Of a DNA stretch of 64,000 bases, positions 19,469-31,707 are shown piece by piece. Position 1 is the first letter of the stretch; each line of letters opens with the position of its first letter. The translations under genes and the position numbers were made by a program. The notes beneath the pieces were generated by a model that worked only from the letters and a program-made list of their open reading frames with translations, made no database searches and was not told the DNA's origin. Location of the stretch: assembly GCA_001599815.1 (NCBI GenBank), contig BCIA01000002.1, forward strand, positions 1,495,831-1,559,830, given 5' to 3'. The stretch comes from Furcasterigmium furcatum. Taxonomy: Eukaryota; Ascomycota; Sordariomycetes; Glomerellales; Plectosphaerellaceae.

Positions 19469-21330
19469 AATGGATGTGTTTTGCGGATGTGAGAGGAAGA
19501 GAGAAGTGAGCTGAGAGGGGACGGGAGAAGGCTGGAGCACCGTGGGGGAGGGACTCTTAACATCGTGACGGGACTCGCTAGGAGGTCGATTGAATAGACG
19601 CCAGTTCTGTTCCATGTTCCCTGGACTTGGGCTCCGGAGCCACAACAACGCTGCCCGGGGTTACCAAGCCACATTCCTCGGGAACCTGGGGACGGCTGGA
19701 AATAGAGGACCACGCAAGTGGTCACCAGGTTTGCAATTGGTGAAGGCAGTGGTCGGAGTCTCAAGTCTCATTTTACAACATTCCAACAGTTTTCGGGCTC
19801 CCGCGTGACCAGACATATCCGGCTCTGGAGGATGTTGATCTGACAACATACCGGCAACTGATGTTGCGATCGACCAATGCGAACGGGCGGCAACAATGTT
19901 CACTTAGTCGCGACGACTGTGGACTTTGAAAGCCCTAGGTTGAAGAAAACAGTCTGGATGTTGATCTTCTATGAGCAGAGATAGAGAAAGCAGGAAGGTG
20001 AAGACCGTGGGCAGGGAGGCAGACCAAAGGTAACATGCGACATCTTGGATGGACGGCGTCGGTAGCAGCAGTTGATGGAACATGATGTGCTCTCGCGATG
20101 ACACCTCTATGAACCGAGGCCACAAAGGGGACCTCGCAGTGCAAAGGGCCCCCATTCACTCTAGGAATTGCTATCGGATCAGCAAACAGCCGCGAATACG
20201 CACGTGACACTAACGAGTTTTCGACGTGTACCGCCACGAGGGTGGGCAGCACTTGATTCATTGGCTAAGATGGGGAATGGCAGTCGGCTCTGCCATGGGC
20301 GCGTGATCTGAGAGGCAGCACTCGGTATCGTTCTCGACGATCAAATGCGCACCTCGTTCATGGGGTCCCAGAACCCAGACTCTAAATTGAGCTCATATAC
20401 CCCTCGCGATTTCACGTCAGCTAAAGGCAGTAAGCACTAGCTCTGAGCCATCGCCGTACCGCACGGCGAGGCTTTAACCGCCAGTTCTACCTCGTGCGCC
20501 AGGCCAAGGGGATCTTACATAGCCACGAGCTGTACGGGCAAATACGCGGTTTGGAATAGAAAGTAAGCTTTCTCACCCAAAACCCTGACCGTGCGCCGTA
20601 CATCCTAGAGGTCTAGAACGGCATTAAGAGTCTAGACCGAGTCCAGATCAAGTCCAGGCTGTGAGGCAAGGGATGCAGCGATGCCGTCGAAGCTTTGATA
20701 ACCCCCAGCCCTCGTCAGCTATCCACGACGTCCCTACGAAACGAGAAGTGCGTCATACTCTAGTATGAGATGGGGAATTTTTTCGTTTAGAAAATTATGT
20801 GATGAGTGTAGCACGAGGCTCAGTGGTTAGCCCGTATGAGATTTCAGCCGGACTCAAGGAGGTATTTAGTGCTTCACCAAGAAAGCTACGATATCCTCAC
20901 AGGAATCAAATGCCAAGACAGCTGTGAGGGAACAATCTCCAGCCTCAGCGAACGAGAAATTGATGTCACGATAAGGCTTCAAGGCCTTGGCAGATTTAGG
21001 ATTGCAGAGGCTTGCTGACGCGCGGTGTTTCTGCCTCAATTGGCGACAACAATCTGACCATGCACGACTCATCCGGCTTGTGTGCCAGGTACTGCCGTTG
21101 CGCGATTGCTGAGGCGCTTGCCAGCGCAATACGCGTAGACCTGAATCATAAATCAGTCGAGCCTCCTGTGTCTTTCCTCCTGCTCTCGATCTCTCATCAT
21201 CCCCTCATCCTACTCGGCGGCACGCATCAACCATCACCTAGAGCCTCGACACTTGTGTCCTCTACGAGTGAGTGTATATGAATTCTGTTGTTAGCCACCC
21301 GTACATGTCTGATTAACTTCTCTAGTCGCA
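19469..21330. other. Gene-free interval, 1.9 kb
   Basis: Contains the promoter of the GPI-protein gene at the left and that of the small secreted protein at the right. The part from about 20400 to 21000 is lower in coding character and could be old transposon-derived sequence, but no terminal repeats or enzyme motifs were recognised. A probable 5'UTR intron (21268..21325; GTGAGT donor, CTGAT branch, CTCTAG acceptor) sits just before the next ATG. Confidence 0.45.
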
Positions 21331-21714
21331 ATGAAGATCTCTCTCGCAGCTGCTGCCGTTCTTGCACTCTCCCTGCTCGGCGTTACCGACGCCGCCAGGA
21401 TCGAGATTAAATACACAACCGGGCCCGGACTCATTCCCTCGCACTCGACTGTCCTCATCGGCAATGACGGCAAGCGAAACAATTTGGGTGGTTTCATGGA
21501 CGGCTGCAAGAAGACTAAGTACAGCTTCATCAAGAACATGTGCATCGATTCGAAAAAGAAGAGGGCCCACGTCAAATATTCCAGCGGGTTGAAGAGATGC
21601 TTCAAGCGGACCAAGCATACGACCAAGGATTGCGATGGTGGTGAAAGTTGCTGGAAAGGTGTATGCAACAAGTGCACGACGTCTGTGTACACCGAGACCA
21701 AGTGCAACTGGTGA
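21331..21714 (+). CDS. Small secreted Lys/Cys-rich protein
   Basis: 127 aa. Signal peptide MKISLAAAAVLALSLLGVTD with likely cleavage after DAA. The mature part is basic with eight Cys (DGCKK, NMCID, KRCFK, KDCDG, ESCWK, GVCNK, NKCTT, TKCNW), enough for four disulfides. The last five cluster in the C-terminal 35 residues. The ATG follows a well-formed 5'UTR intron (21268..21325), which supports expression. No known domain was recognised; size, charge and Cys content fit an antimicrobial or effector-type secreted protein, an inference only. Confidence 0.8.
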   Translation: MKISLAAAAVLALSLLGVTDAARIEIKYTTGPGLIPSHSTVLIGNDGKRNNLGGFMDGCKKTKYSFIKNMCIDSKKKRAHVKYSSGLKRCFKRTKHTTKDCDGGESCWKGVCNKCTTSVYTETKCNW

Positions 21715-22823
21715 GACCTCATGGGTCAGGTACATCTTCACTTCTCGAGTAGCTATGTTGTACTCATCGAGTCCTTCTCAGTCAACTCATTCGTTTATTC
21801 TATCTTTACTCAATCAGCTTTCTGTTGGCCGAGTTCAACATGCTTATCAGTTCAAAACTGTGACCAGTCCCCGTTGCTACCGGTTTCGTCTTCCGCCTTG
21901 AGGCATCGTGCGCGGGTCGCTGTACTCAAAGATTCTTCATTTGATTGTCTACCGAGGCCAAACCACGTATCAGGTCGTGGGAAAGGACATGTGCTCCGTT
22001 GTTGTTTCCTGCCTTCAAATTCCGAGGGCATACATCCGCTGGTAATGGCAGGTTGGCGTTGTCATAGGGCAAATTGACTGCCAAAGTCAGGCTGGCGACA
22101 GGATCGTTAATATTGACTAGGAACATTACGGGCTCTACCATGAGTATACTAGCTGCTCCGGACACATGACGAAGAGTGCATGCTGTAGAACCACCGGGTA
22201 AATCGGGTTCCGTATTCTCGATCTGCTTCCCCGCTCGAAGGTAAGCAGGCATGTTGCGGAATTCGGAAACTTACTCGAGGTGTCTAGGCAGAGATTAAGT
22301 ACGCAGGCGCATCAAGGAAGTATTCATTTCATTTTCACAATTTCTCCTCCATAAACGGTTCTCAGGCCCATGACGTGACTCTGATCGAATACCAGCCACC
22401 TCGGTCATAAGAAGGAAATGTTTTCCGCCATGCATTCTTTCGCCAAGACGCAGACGCCCTGATCGTAGAATCTCGAAAGGGGAAACACCCCAGGATCCCC
22501 GGATCTCGGGATCTTTCCTCCTTGTTTCCATTGCAACATCATCCCCGCCGCCTTCGGCACAAGATCAGCCGGCACCCCAAACTTCCCCCGCACTCGCAGC
22601 CACTATCCGACAAAAGATCCAAGGCGTTTCCAGGGGGAGCTTCGTGCATAACTAAAGACCGCATTTTCGTGGTGATATTATGCCGAGAGGAGTCGAAAAT
22701 CAAATTGGGGATGTTGATGAGCGCCTGAAGGAACGCCTCGATGGCGGAGAGGATCGACCTATAAAACATGCGCGTCCCGTCGCACGTCGGATACCATGAT
22801 GAGAGACCCATCCGCAAGCCATC
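21715..22823. other. Gene-free interval with GH78 promoter
   Basis: 1.1 kb. TATAAAA at 22760-22766, 58 bp before the rhamnosidase ATG, is a good TATA box. No gene recognised in the rest. Confidence 0.55.
22760..22766 (+). promoter_or_regulatory. TATA box of the rhamnosidase gene
   Basis: TATAAAA 58 bp upstream of the ATG at 22824, in an otherwise GC-balanced promoter. Confidence 0.55.
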
Positions 22824-25744
22824 ATGAGATCCTCTCTTCTCGCTCTGCTGAGCCACTGCGCGGCAGCCCTCGGGCTCGCCATCGAAGCAGGTTCCCTCCG
22901 AACCCAGGGCGTCGAAGCCCCTCTGGGCATCCACTACACCGAGCCCATGCTCTCCTGGCGCCTCTCGTCCGACAAGCGCGGCGACGTCCAGACTGCCTAT
23001 CAGATCCAGGCCGCCTCCAGCGTCTCCGGCCTCGAAGATGCTGGGGCCTGGGACACGAGCAAGATCACCTCCGGCCAGTCATTCGCAGACTGGGCTGGCG
23101 AGACGCTCGGTTCCAGAAGCCAGGTGTTCTGGCGCGTCCGCGCCTGGGATGGCCAGGATGAAGTCTCGGACTGGAGCGAACCGTCGTCCTTTGAGCTTGG
23201 GCTCCTCGGTCATGATCAGTGGGAAGCGGAGTGGATCACGAACCAGGTGTACCGCACCGGTGTCAACTCCCTCCCCATGTTCGCCAAGGAGTTCGATGTT
23301 GCGTGCGATGTCGACAAGGCGCGCCTCTACATCACAGGCCTGGGAACGTTCCGGGCCGAGATCAACGGCGAAGCTGTCAGTGACGAGGTCATGGGGCCCG
23401 GATATTCCACTATCAACAGGACTGTGCTGTATCGTGTGTACGACGTGACGGACAAGCTCCAGCAAGGGGACAATGTCATTGGTGTCGCTCTTGGAAAGGG
23501 CATCTACAACTCGGACAGGGCCATGTGGCGACGATAGTAGGTCTTCTGCGAACCTTCGCTGAAAGCATACTGGCTAACTGTGTCTAGCCGCAAGTTCCAG
23601 ATCAACCTGAGAGACCCTCTGATCAAGTCGCAGCTCGAAATCACCTGCGAGGATGGGTCCAAGCAGACTGTCATCTCCGACGACTCTTGGTCCACCACTG
23701 CAGACGGGCCACTGCTCGAGGCATCTTGGTACGGCGGCGAAGAGTTCGACGCCAGGAAGATCATCCCCGGATGGTCTTCGACCATCGGCGACCGATCCAG
23801 CTGGATGAAGGCCAACATCTCCGAGGCAGGCCCTATACCAGGCCCACGCGGCGAGCTCTACAGCCAGACGGCGCCTCAGCTGAAGATCACCGAGACGCTC
23901 CCGGCCAAGACTGTCAGCAAGGTCGGCGAGCAGTATGTCTTCGACTTTGGCGTCAACTATTCCGGATGGTTCAGCTTCACGATGAACGGTACGGGAAAGG
24001 CTGGCGAGCGCATCGTCTTCTATCCCGCGGAGATCCTCAACAGCGCCGGCGCCCCTGATCAGAAGACGACCGGCCGGCCCATCTTCGACGGGTACACGCT
24101 TGCTGGAAAGGAGGAGGAGACGTTCACCCTGCAGTTCATGTACCACGGCCACCAGTTCATTGGTGTAGGTGATCCCACTCTGAACGTACTGACAGTCGAG
24201 TAACTTACAGCCTTTCACAGGTCAATACCACTTGGGAGCCCAAGGTAGACGACATGACAGGCTATGTTATCCGTGCGGCCAACGAGAAGGTCAGCTCCGT
24301 CAGCACGAGCAACACCCTCCTCAACACGATCCACGAGATCATCGACCGCGCGATCAAGGTACGACCTCCCCAAAACTTTTCAGAGAGCTCTCCGCTGACC
24401 ACCAAGGGCAACATGTACACCGTCCTCACCGACTGCCCGCACCGCGAAAAGCTCGGGTGGCTCGAGCAGGACCACCTCGTCTTCGAGCCCCTCGCGCGCG
24501 GCTACGACATCCAGGCCTACGGCGCCGACTTCATGCGCACCATGTCGGATGCGCAGGCGCAATGGGGCCCCGAGGGCCTCATCCCCAACACGGCGCCTGA
24601 ATACGAGGTCTTCGCCGGCGGCTGGGAGATGTACCGCGCGGACCCGAACTGGGGCAACAACATCATGCGCTTCCCGATGCAGCTGTACCAGTACTACGGC
24701 GACAAGAAGGTCCTGGCCGACTGGTACGGCGTCATGGAGCAGTTCATGGACTACCTCGGCCGGCGCAGCAACGGCACCGACCTCCGCGTCATCGACGACG
24801 GCATCGGGCTGCGCGACTGGGCCGCCAACGACAAGACCGTGTCGGTCGGGTTCACCAACACCTTCGCGTACCAGCAGGCCGCCGCGGCGATGAAGCAGAT
24901 CGCGCTGTGGCTGGGCCTGTGCAGTGACGCGCGGAAGTGGAAGTTGCTCGAGGATGATATCCGCGCCGCACAGCACGAGACGTATTTCAGCCGCGAGGGC
25001 GGCCAGGGGCACTACGACGTGAACAACCAGGCGACGAACGCGCTCGCTCTCGACATGGGCGCCGTGCCGGAGGAGTACGTCGGGGAGGTGTTCCAGTCGA
25101 TGCTCGACGAGCTCGAGCGGTTCGACTGGGTCTTTAGCCTGGGAGAGATCGGCCTGCCGAGTCTGCTGCGGACGCTGCAGAAGCATGAGCGGGAGGACGC
25201 GATCTTCCAGCTCATGACGCAGACCAAGGCGTCGAGCTACGGGTACCAGATCGAGAACGGCGCGACGAGCCTGTGGGAGCACTGGTGAGTGCCTCCGGTT
25301 GAGATTGAGAATCTAGCGCTGACCTCTTCCAGGAACGGCACCAACGAGGGCGGATGGGGGTCTCTCAACCACTTCATGATGGGAGTGGGCGACTACTGGC
25401 TCCATCGCCTCAGCGGCCTGGCGCCCAGGGAGAAATCTGTTCGCTGGAACGCCATTGACTACAAGCCCATCGTGGTCGGGGACCTGACGTTTGCGAGCGC
25501 CGACTACCGGACTCCGGGTGGCGTCGCGAGTGCGAGCTGGAAGCTGGACGGCGACCTTCTGACATATGACATTGTCGTGCCCGTTGGTTCAAGGGGATTT
25601 GTTTCCCTGAAGAGCGGCAATGTTAGAGAAGATGGGTCGAGATTGAAAGAGGGAGAAAACGGGATCACCAAGGTCACGACTGGCGACGGAACGACCTTGG
25701 TAGAGGTCGGGTCTGGGAGGTACAAGTTTGAGGCCAGGCTCTGA
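22824..25744 (+). CDS. Secreted alpha-L-rhamnosidase, GH78
   Basis: Removes terminal alpha-L-rhamnose from plant glycosides or rhamnogalacturonan outside the cell. About 905 aa from five exons (22824..23536, 23588..24164, 24221..24358, 24407..25284, 25333..25744). Signal peptide at residues 1-19. An N-terminal fibronectin-like/Bac_rhamnosid_N part (WRVRAWDGQDEVSDWSEPSS, GTFRAEINGEAVSDEVMGPG) precedes the (alpha/alpha)6 catalytic domain. The catalytic signatures are YTVLTDCPHREKLGWLEQD (acid-side Asp/Glu), GLRDWAAND, and GATSLWEHW, whose Glu is the usual general base. The C-terminus is the beta-sandwich cap. The third intron (24359..24406, 48 nt) is a multiple of three and stop-free; retention would add 16 residues just before the DCP motif. 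The gene stands alone. Confidence 0.95.
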
Positions 25745-26315
25745 AACCAGATGGCGATGCATACGTAGGCTTCAATATAACGGCCGTCAGCCTCAGTTTG
25801 GCGCTCGGTTGAAGTCTTCCAGGTTGGTCATTGACAATGAGGTGAGTGTGTTTGGTGGTTGCTGACAGCCGCAACCCCTGAATCGTTCCCCGGGCGAGTC
25901 CACTAAGACAGCACAGACAGGCTCAACCCATGTCTGACTCTCCACCAGAACATGAACCTGAGCTTACTTTACCCTCCCACGGCGGCTGAGGTCATTAAAG
26001 CTACACGAAGGCCGCATGACAGGTGGGCCGAGGCTCGAGGACTTTGGTACTCTGCGATCACCACTGATGCCGCTGATGCCGGTCCCCCGCCTTCACATGA
26101 AATGAGCGAATGCAGGGCTCGTGTAGACGATCAATCAGCGTCCGAAAGAGGAAACTCAGCGTCGACGAGGCCTGTGGCCCGTGCGGGCCTCAACTCGAGG
26201 AAAATCTCATGGATGAGAGCACGCCATCCTTGGTTTCCTCCTTTTACCTCATCTCTCTCGCCATCTCCCAGAGACCAATCTGTCCTCCATCAACAGCTCA
26301 GGGAACGAACACACA
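25745..26315. other. Intergenic, promoter of the membrane-protein gene
   Basis: About 570 bp. A CT-rich stretch (26235-26265) precedes the ATG at 26316. No gene recognised. Confidence 0.5.
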
Positions 26316-27537
26316 ATGTCGCGCGTACTGACTACGGCCGCCCTGCTGGGCATCGGCGTCTTCGGCTACTACGGCATCATCGACCTTATCCAGAAGAACG
26401 GCTGGGCCGCCGCCCTCGATGAGCTCTTGGCGCTGCCTGGCGCGCCTCTGCCCGACTTCCTGGACACGCCCGGCCGGACGAGCTTCACCGAGTTCGAAGG
26501 ACTGGATCGCGCGCTGACGCTCATCGTCCGCTTCTTCCACCCGTGCACGACGGGCAATTATCCGGCGCTGTCGCTGTTCAGCCTGTTGATGTGTGGCCAG
26601 GTTGTGGCCGCCCACGCCATCATCCTGCTCGAGGGAATGAGGGCGGGCAACTCGTTCACGATTCTCTGGCCGTAAGTCTTCGCGATATCCCTCTAAGAAC
26701 CCACCGCTGATGAAACGCAGGGCGACGCTGTGGGCGCAGATGTACCAGCTCATCCCGTTCGGCATCTGGGTCCCCTTCTACGCGCTCGTCCACATCTGGA
26801 GATCGCCCGTGTCCCGCCTCTCGACCGTATCCGGGCCCGCCAAGAAGGTCGAGCTGCTCGCCATGGACCCCTTCCAGCTCGCTGCTCTGCCAGGGGCCCT
26901 GATCATGGGCTTCCTCGTACCGACGGCCCTCATCGGCTGGCCCGGGCTTCTCAACTTCGACACGAACCAGGTGGTCATCGCCCTCTGGCAGCTCTTCCCC
27001 TTCTGGGTCGGCCTCTGGCTCTTCGACATCGTCGTCTTCATCTCGCCCTTCCAGCTCGTCCCGCACTCCGCCCACGCCAACCCGGCCGCCAAGCTCCGGT
27101 ACGCCCGCTGGACCTACCGCGCCGTCCTGTTCCTCACCGCGGCCATCCACCTGTCCACCCTGGGCCTCATTTTCTTCCCCGAGTACCTCAACAACTGGTT
27201 CCCCAGCCTGGACACCTCATCCATAACCCCCGCCAGCGTGCTTGTCCCCAAAATGTCCGCCTTCGAGCCGCGCCAGATCGGGTCCTTGGCCGAGGGCACC
27301 CATACCCTCCTGCAGTACGACCTGTACTCCGGCGCCGCCGCCATCTTCGTCTGGGCGCTCTACCAGACCTACAGCTCCCACGGCAACAGCACCGCCGCCG
27401 TCGCGAGCACAGTTATCAAGTCAATCTGGCGCGCTGCCCTCGTCGGACCAGCCGGGGCGGCGCTGTGGGCCCTCTCGGACCGGGACGCCCGGCTCCTCCA
27501 GGATGCCGCGGCACAGGACCCCAAAAAGACGCAATAG
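26316..27537 (+). CDS. Polytopic membrane protein, uncharacterised fungal family
   Basis: 390 aa from two exons (26316..26671, 26721..27537; 49-bp intron spliced as ILW-P-ATLWAQMYQ). It is rich in hydrophobic stretches; about seven membrane spans can be drawn (for example LFSLLMCGQVVAAHAIILLE and LFPFWVGLWLFDIVVFISPF). A conserved-looking FFHPCTTGNYPALS sits before the second span. I do not recognise a named domain. Similar multi-span proteins occur beside terpenoid clusters in fungi, but no such enzymes are visible here, so that link is not claimed. It converges with the next membrane protein, with 116 bp between stop codons. Confidence 0.75.
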
Positions 27538-27653
27538 TAGCAGCAGTGATCATATGTATCATTCGTATTCGCTCAATTGAGACAGATCTAATAGTGTATA
27601 CTAGAATCAGACAAACGCACGTGCGGACTTCGCCGTGTATCTCCTGCTCCCTT

Positions 27654-28646
27654 TTAGCCATTGATGCAGTGAGCAGCCTGGTCCTCCGCCCACATCTCCT
27701 TCTCTATCCGTAGGCTCCGCTGGCCAAACTTGATCGTGGCCCACGCGCCGACGCCGCCCCAGACCGAGGGTGCAGTCCAGCCGAACCCGTACGCGATCTC
27801 CGGGGGGATGGTCCACGCGAGGACGATGAGGGCCAGGCCCAGGACGAAGCCTGAGATTGACCACGCCCAGAGCATCTGGACCAGCATGCGGCGGAAGCGC
27901 GGGGAGGCGTTGAAGCGCGCGAGGGCGGCCTCGCGGTACGCCTTGCCGCCGCCGCCGTCGCAGCCCGTGATGTCCTCCATGATGCAGAAGGTCAGGGGCG
28001 GGGTGACGTCGCCGACGACGTGGGAGCTGAGGCGGTGCCAGCGCAGGCGCCAGCCGAGGTGGTGCGCGACGCCGGTGTACATCATGTAGATGGTGATCAT
28101 GACCATGCCGACGGGCATGATGATGCTCAGGCCGCGGATGAGCGGCGGGTCGGGGATGCTGAAGCCGATCATGAGGGCGGTCATGACGAAGTAGGGCTTG
28201 CCGAGGATGAGCTGGGTGCTGTCGAAGTGCCAGCGGCCGGCGCCCTTGAGGGGGCGGTAGTTGTCGGACTTTTGGGCGAGGCGGAGCCCGCGCAGGCCGT
28301 ACTCGCCGCCGGAGATGAAGCCGAACATGGCGGTGATGATGGCGAACATGGCGCCGGGGCGCATGTCGGTGAGGCGGGAGATGGTGAAGTAGAAGATCAT
28401 CGGGATGAGGGTGCACTCGGTCAGGATGAGGAACCAGAAGATCGAGATGGTGAGCTTGTGCTCCCGCAGGTTGTACGGCAGAGGCGGCGGGGCGTCCGGG
28501 TACGCGGGGACTTTCTCGATGATGGACTGGGAGGAGGACGACGGGACGGAGGGGTCGGATGAGGCGGCCATCACGACGTCGTCGAGAGGCACCTCGGTGG
28601 ACGTGACCACCATCTTCTCTTCCTGCTTCTCGTCAAGGCGTGCCAT
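27654..28646 (-). CDS. Polytopic membrane protein, uncharacterised
   Basis: 330 aa, single exon. The ATG at 28646 (MARLDEKQEEK) is used because the longer frame has no upstream ATG. A Ser/Pro-rich cytosolic N-terminus (about 75 residues) leads to PYNLREHKLTISIFWFLILT and roughly seven membrane spans. Between them are conserved polar loops such as GAGRWHFDSTQLILGKPYFV and HHLGWRLRWHRLSSH. This arrangement is familiar from fungal hypothetical membrane proteins of about 300 aa, without known function. It may be an old functional neighbour of the convergent gene at 26316 or chance proximity. Confidence 0.78.
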   Translation of the reverse strand: MARLDEKQEEKMVVTSTEVPLDDVVMAASSDPSVPSSSSQSIIEKVPAYPDAPPPLPYNLREHKLTISIFWFLILTECTLIPMIFYFTISRLTDMRPGAMFAIITAMFGFISGGEYGLRGLRLAQKSDNYRPLKGAGRWHFDSTQLILGKPYFVMTALMIGFSIPDPPLIRGLSIIMPVGMVMITIYMMYTGVAHHLGWRLRWHRLSSHVVGDVTPPLTFCIMEDITGCDGGGGKAYREAALARFNASPRFRRMLVQMLWAWSISGFVLGLALIVLAWTIPPEIAYGFGWTAPSVWGGVGAWATIKFGQRSLRIEKEMWAEDQAAHCING

Positions 28647-29674
28647 TGCCGAGGCTGAGGGGAAGAGCCCAGGGTCGGACTCCAAAGTCCACGTGCTGGT
28701 GGCACGAGGGTAACGGTCGCGGGACGTGCCGTCGAGTGGTGATGATGATCTCGAAGATGTTTTCGACGGTTGAGGCTAGAGGTTCATTCCACGACGATTC
28801 CAGAAACGTGCAAAGAATGAAAGAAATCAGCCAGGGACCGAGATGATAAAGAAAGAGCCTCGATGCAAATCCATTCCGGAAACAGGCGTATCCGCGCTCG
28901 TGGTGGCGGGCGGGCAGATCGATGTTTTATCAGGCAACTCGTGAGCCCGCTCCACGGGGGGCGAATTCCACCGGATTGGTGACGACGGGGAACGCGTACC
29001 CTTGGCGCCGGACGGTGCGAGGCGGCTGTCATAGTCTGGCCGGTTCCTGGGTGTTGAGAGGTACGCCATAGGCGACGATCATTCCTAGTGTGGCATCCGG
29101 TGCGGGTGGCGGACAACCTTTGCCGGCGATCCCCGTGGGGCTCGCCACCGAACGGTCCCCAGTATCCGGAACCTCTCCGATCGGGGGACGGCGCAAATGG
29201 CTTCCGCTGTCAAAACGCTATCCCACTTGCCCACGAGTTGCTGAGGCTGAAGTGCCGGCGAACCGGTTTCTCGCGTGATGTCCCGAGCGACTCGGGGTCG
29301 GGGGAACCTGACTCTGGATGGCTGGCGCGTCAACGCGTCAACTATTCTCGTTGATGTCACGATCATGGACAAGTCACTGAAGAGTGGTGTTTTGAGATCC
29401 AATGCAAATGTGATGATTCAAGGAAATCCTGCATCTAGAGCTGTCCCGTTCCCAGCAAGTCGGCCCATTGTCCTCGTATCCAAAACCCAAAGCAAACAGT
29501 CCGTCCCAAAATCAAGACCAAGCTGAACCCAGGCTCCTCAGCTCCAACCTCCTCCAAATATTACTCGCCAGAAACCAATGCAGAAACAAAAGAACGCCAA
29601 CAAGCCAATGAAAGCCAAATCAAACGACGCGCCATGTCCCCAACCTTCATCCCCGAGCTGAGCCCCGTGACGGT
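28647..29674. other. Gene-free interval
   Basis: About 1 kb, holding the promoter of the membrane-protein gene on the left and the 3' side of the unknown gene on the right. Short ORFs only; no repeat recognised. Confidence 0.5.
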
Positions 29675-30595
29675 CTAGAGAAGAAAGTCCATGTCCGAGA
29701 TCCTGGTCTGGAGGAGGCTGAGGAGGCTGACGAGCTTCTGGCCCTCCTGACGGCCGATGACGTTGAAGATCATCTTCGTGTTGTGGTCGTCCATCATGTC
29801 GCTGGCCCAGTTGTAGATGTAGTCGCGCTGCGCGGCGAGCTTCTCGGCGAGGAGGGTGTCCTGAGGCTGCATCCTCTGGGCGTTGGGGAGGTTCGCGGTG
29901 GTCTGTTCGGGGAGGCGGAGGGTGAAGAAACTGGAGCCCGGTCCGGCGTAGCGGTCCTCGGGGGCCTCGAAGTGGTATGCGGGGGGAGTCTCCGCCCCGG
30001 ACGACGCCCGCTGGTAGAAGCTCTCGCTGGCAGGGCGGAGCGTGGCGGTGGGATGGCCGGAGCGCCGGGGAGTGATGGGCGTGAGATTGACGCCCGTGGC
30101 AGGGCTGACCGGCCTGGCAGGCCTGGCAGACTGCGCCGGGTACCTGAGTTGGTGATCCTCCAGGTCTCGGAGACGGCAAGCCTTCCTGGTGTTGCTAATC
30201 TTCCTCATGACCTTGGCGAGGATGATCGAGTAGGCGCTCTCTCCCGTTTCGTTGAGGACATTTTCGAAGCCGTCGAGGTTGAGATCGGCCAGAAGCCTAG
30301 CGAGGTTGAACTTGTTGGCAGACTTGCCCTGCTTGACGAAGATCTCGAAGATTGTGGTGTGGTTCTCGCTCCAGGCGAAGCGGTGGCCAGAGGTGAGGAG
30401 GCCGGCCTCGATTCCGTAGACCATCTCGTCGCTGGAGCGGTTCCGGCGGGAGGAATTGTTGCGGTTGTTCTTGGAAACCATGATTTCGGTGTTGATGACC
30501 GGATATCGGGAGGGGCCAAATACGGCGGTTGTGGTCGTCAGGGGCTGGCCGAGCTTGGAGACAAGACGAAGGCCGGAGGTAAAGAGTCGGTACAT
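29675..30595 (-). CDS. Uncharacterised protein, possibly mitochondrial
   Basis: 306 aa if started at the ATG at 30595 (MYRLFTSGLRLVSKLGQPLT), whose first 40 residues are basic and amphipathic like a mitochondrial targeting sequence. Alternative in-frame starts are 30709 and 30481 (MVSKNNRNNSSRRN). A TATA-like AAATAAATA (complement of about 30733-30741) favours a start downstream of 30709. The body has a helical segment (FEIFVKQGKSANKFNLARLL, ADLNLDGFENVLNETGE) and a disordered Pro/Ser-rich middle. It ends in a helical C-terminus (EKLAAQRDYIYNWASDMMDD). No domain recognised. Confidence 0.6.
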   Translation of the reverse strand: MYRLFTSGLRLVSKLGQPLTTTTAVFGPSRYPVINTEIMVSKNNRNNSSRRNRSSDEMVYGIEAGLLTSGHRFAWSENHTTIFEIFVKQGKSANKFNLARLLADLNLDGFENVLNETGESAYSIILAKVMRKISNTRKACRLRDLEDHQLRYPAQSARPARPVSPATGVNLTPITPRRSGHPTATLRPASESFYQRASSGAETPPAYHFEAPEDRYAGPGSSFFTLRLPEQTTANLPNAQRMQPQDTLLAEKLAAQRDYIYNWASDMMDDHNTKMIFNVIGRQEGQKLVSLLSLLQTRISDMDFLL

Positions 30596-31707
30596 GCGAG
30601 ACTCGCAGAGCAACCTGAGAGATGGAGTTGATATGTACGAAATGAGGGATCTTGATGTGAGTGTAAGATGAGGATGATGGATGGCGATGATGATGAGGAG
30701 AGCAGGCATGGCAGACTGTCCGTAGCCCCGTGTATTTATTTCTCGCGATCATGGGCAAGGCTGCGGCTGGCAGCATAGCCGATGAGGACACCGCATGTTC
30801 CAGAAGTCATCTGCTCCGCAGTGCACATGGCAGAAAGTGACAAGTCTCATCGCCATCTTTGTTCTCACGACCTGGGTATGCAGGTCTGAGCATGGTGTTT
30901 CTCGTATCATCCACCCCAAAAGACCAACCTGCAGTCCAATCCAAGCCCAACCGGGGTTTCCAATGGAAGGCATTACCTGTTTCAGATTCTGCAGGTTAGG
31001 AATCATCCCCAGAGTTCTGACATCTTGGTCAGGAATCCATCGCATGGCTGTCAGCCAGTCTGCATCCTTTGATGCCAGCATGGTGAAATGATTCAGCCTC
31101 TCAAGCTGGAGATGACGGCGACAAAGACTGCTGAAACGCCGGGAGATAGGCATCCACTGAAATCATTCTCTTCTCAAGCTGGGATCTCAGATCTTCTGAC
31201 ATCGCGACACCTGACAGAGCCAGCCTGAGATCACCACCATCTAGGCACCAGATGACGTGGCTCCAACATGTCAATGCGCCTTGATCCTTTGTAAGGTTGT
31301 CAAAAAGAGTGAGACAGACGGGCTATCCAGAATGTTGTCTGTCACATTTGACAGAAACCGGGGAGTCCGCAGAGAAGTGACGAGAACCCACTCCCCGTCA
31401 TCACCAGGCAGGCGACGGCACCTACGGAACAGTTCATCCACTGGAACCTCACTGGAACCTCACTAGAACCTCAGTATCTCAGGTCCAATATCCTTCCTTG
31501 TCTGCTCCTATTTCCCCCTGGTAGTTCACGTTTTGTTTGGCAGTCACATCATGATGCTGGGTCCATCACAAGACATGGAGCGATCGGCAATTGGAAATGT
31601 CACTGCAAAAGTGTCAATATTTGTAGAGCGTAGACTAGTCAAGAAAACTCAGCGACAGGGGGCCGTTCACACACACACTTCACTCCCCTCCCCAACATCT
31701 CCAAACA
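30596..31707. other. Gene-free interval
   Basis: 1.1 kb. Holds the promoter of the gene at 29675-30595 and the 3' side of the next minus-strand gene. An 11-bp unit, ACTGGAACCTC, is repeated three times at 31440-31472. Nothing else seen. Confidence 0.5.
31440..31472 (+). repeat. Three tandem copies of an 11-bp unit
   Basis: ACTGGAACCTC at 31440 and 31451, and ACTAGAACCTC at 31462. Short and local. Confidence 0.7.

Noticed and set aside
20815..20850. tRNA-like GGCTCAGTGGTTAGCCC segment
   Set aside because: Resembles a D-arm only; no acceptor stem, anticodon arm or T-arm can be drawn around it.
20836..21018. 60-codon plus-strand frame before the small secreted gene
   Set aside because: No signal peptide, motif or supporting signals; adjacent sequence looks noncoding.
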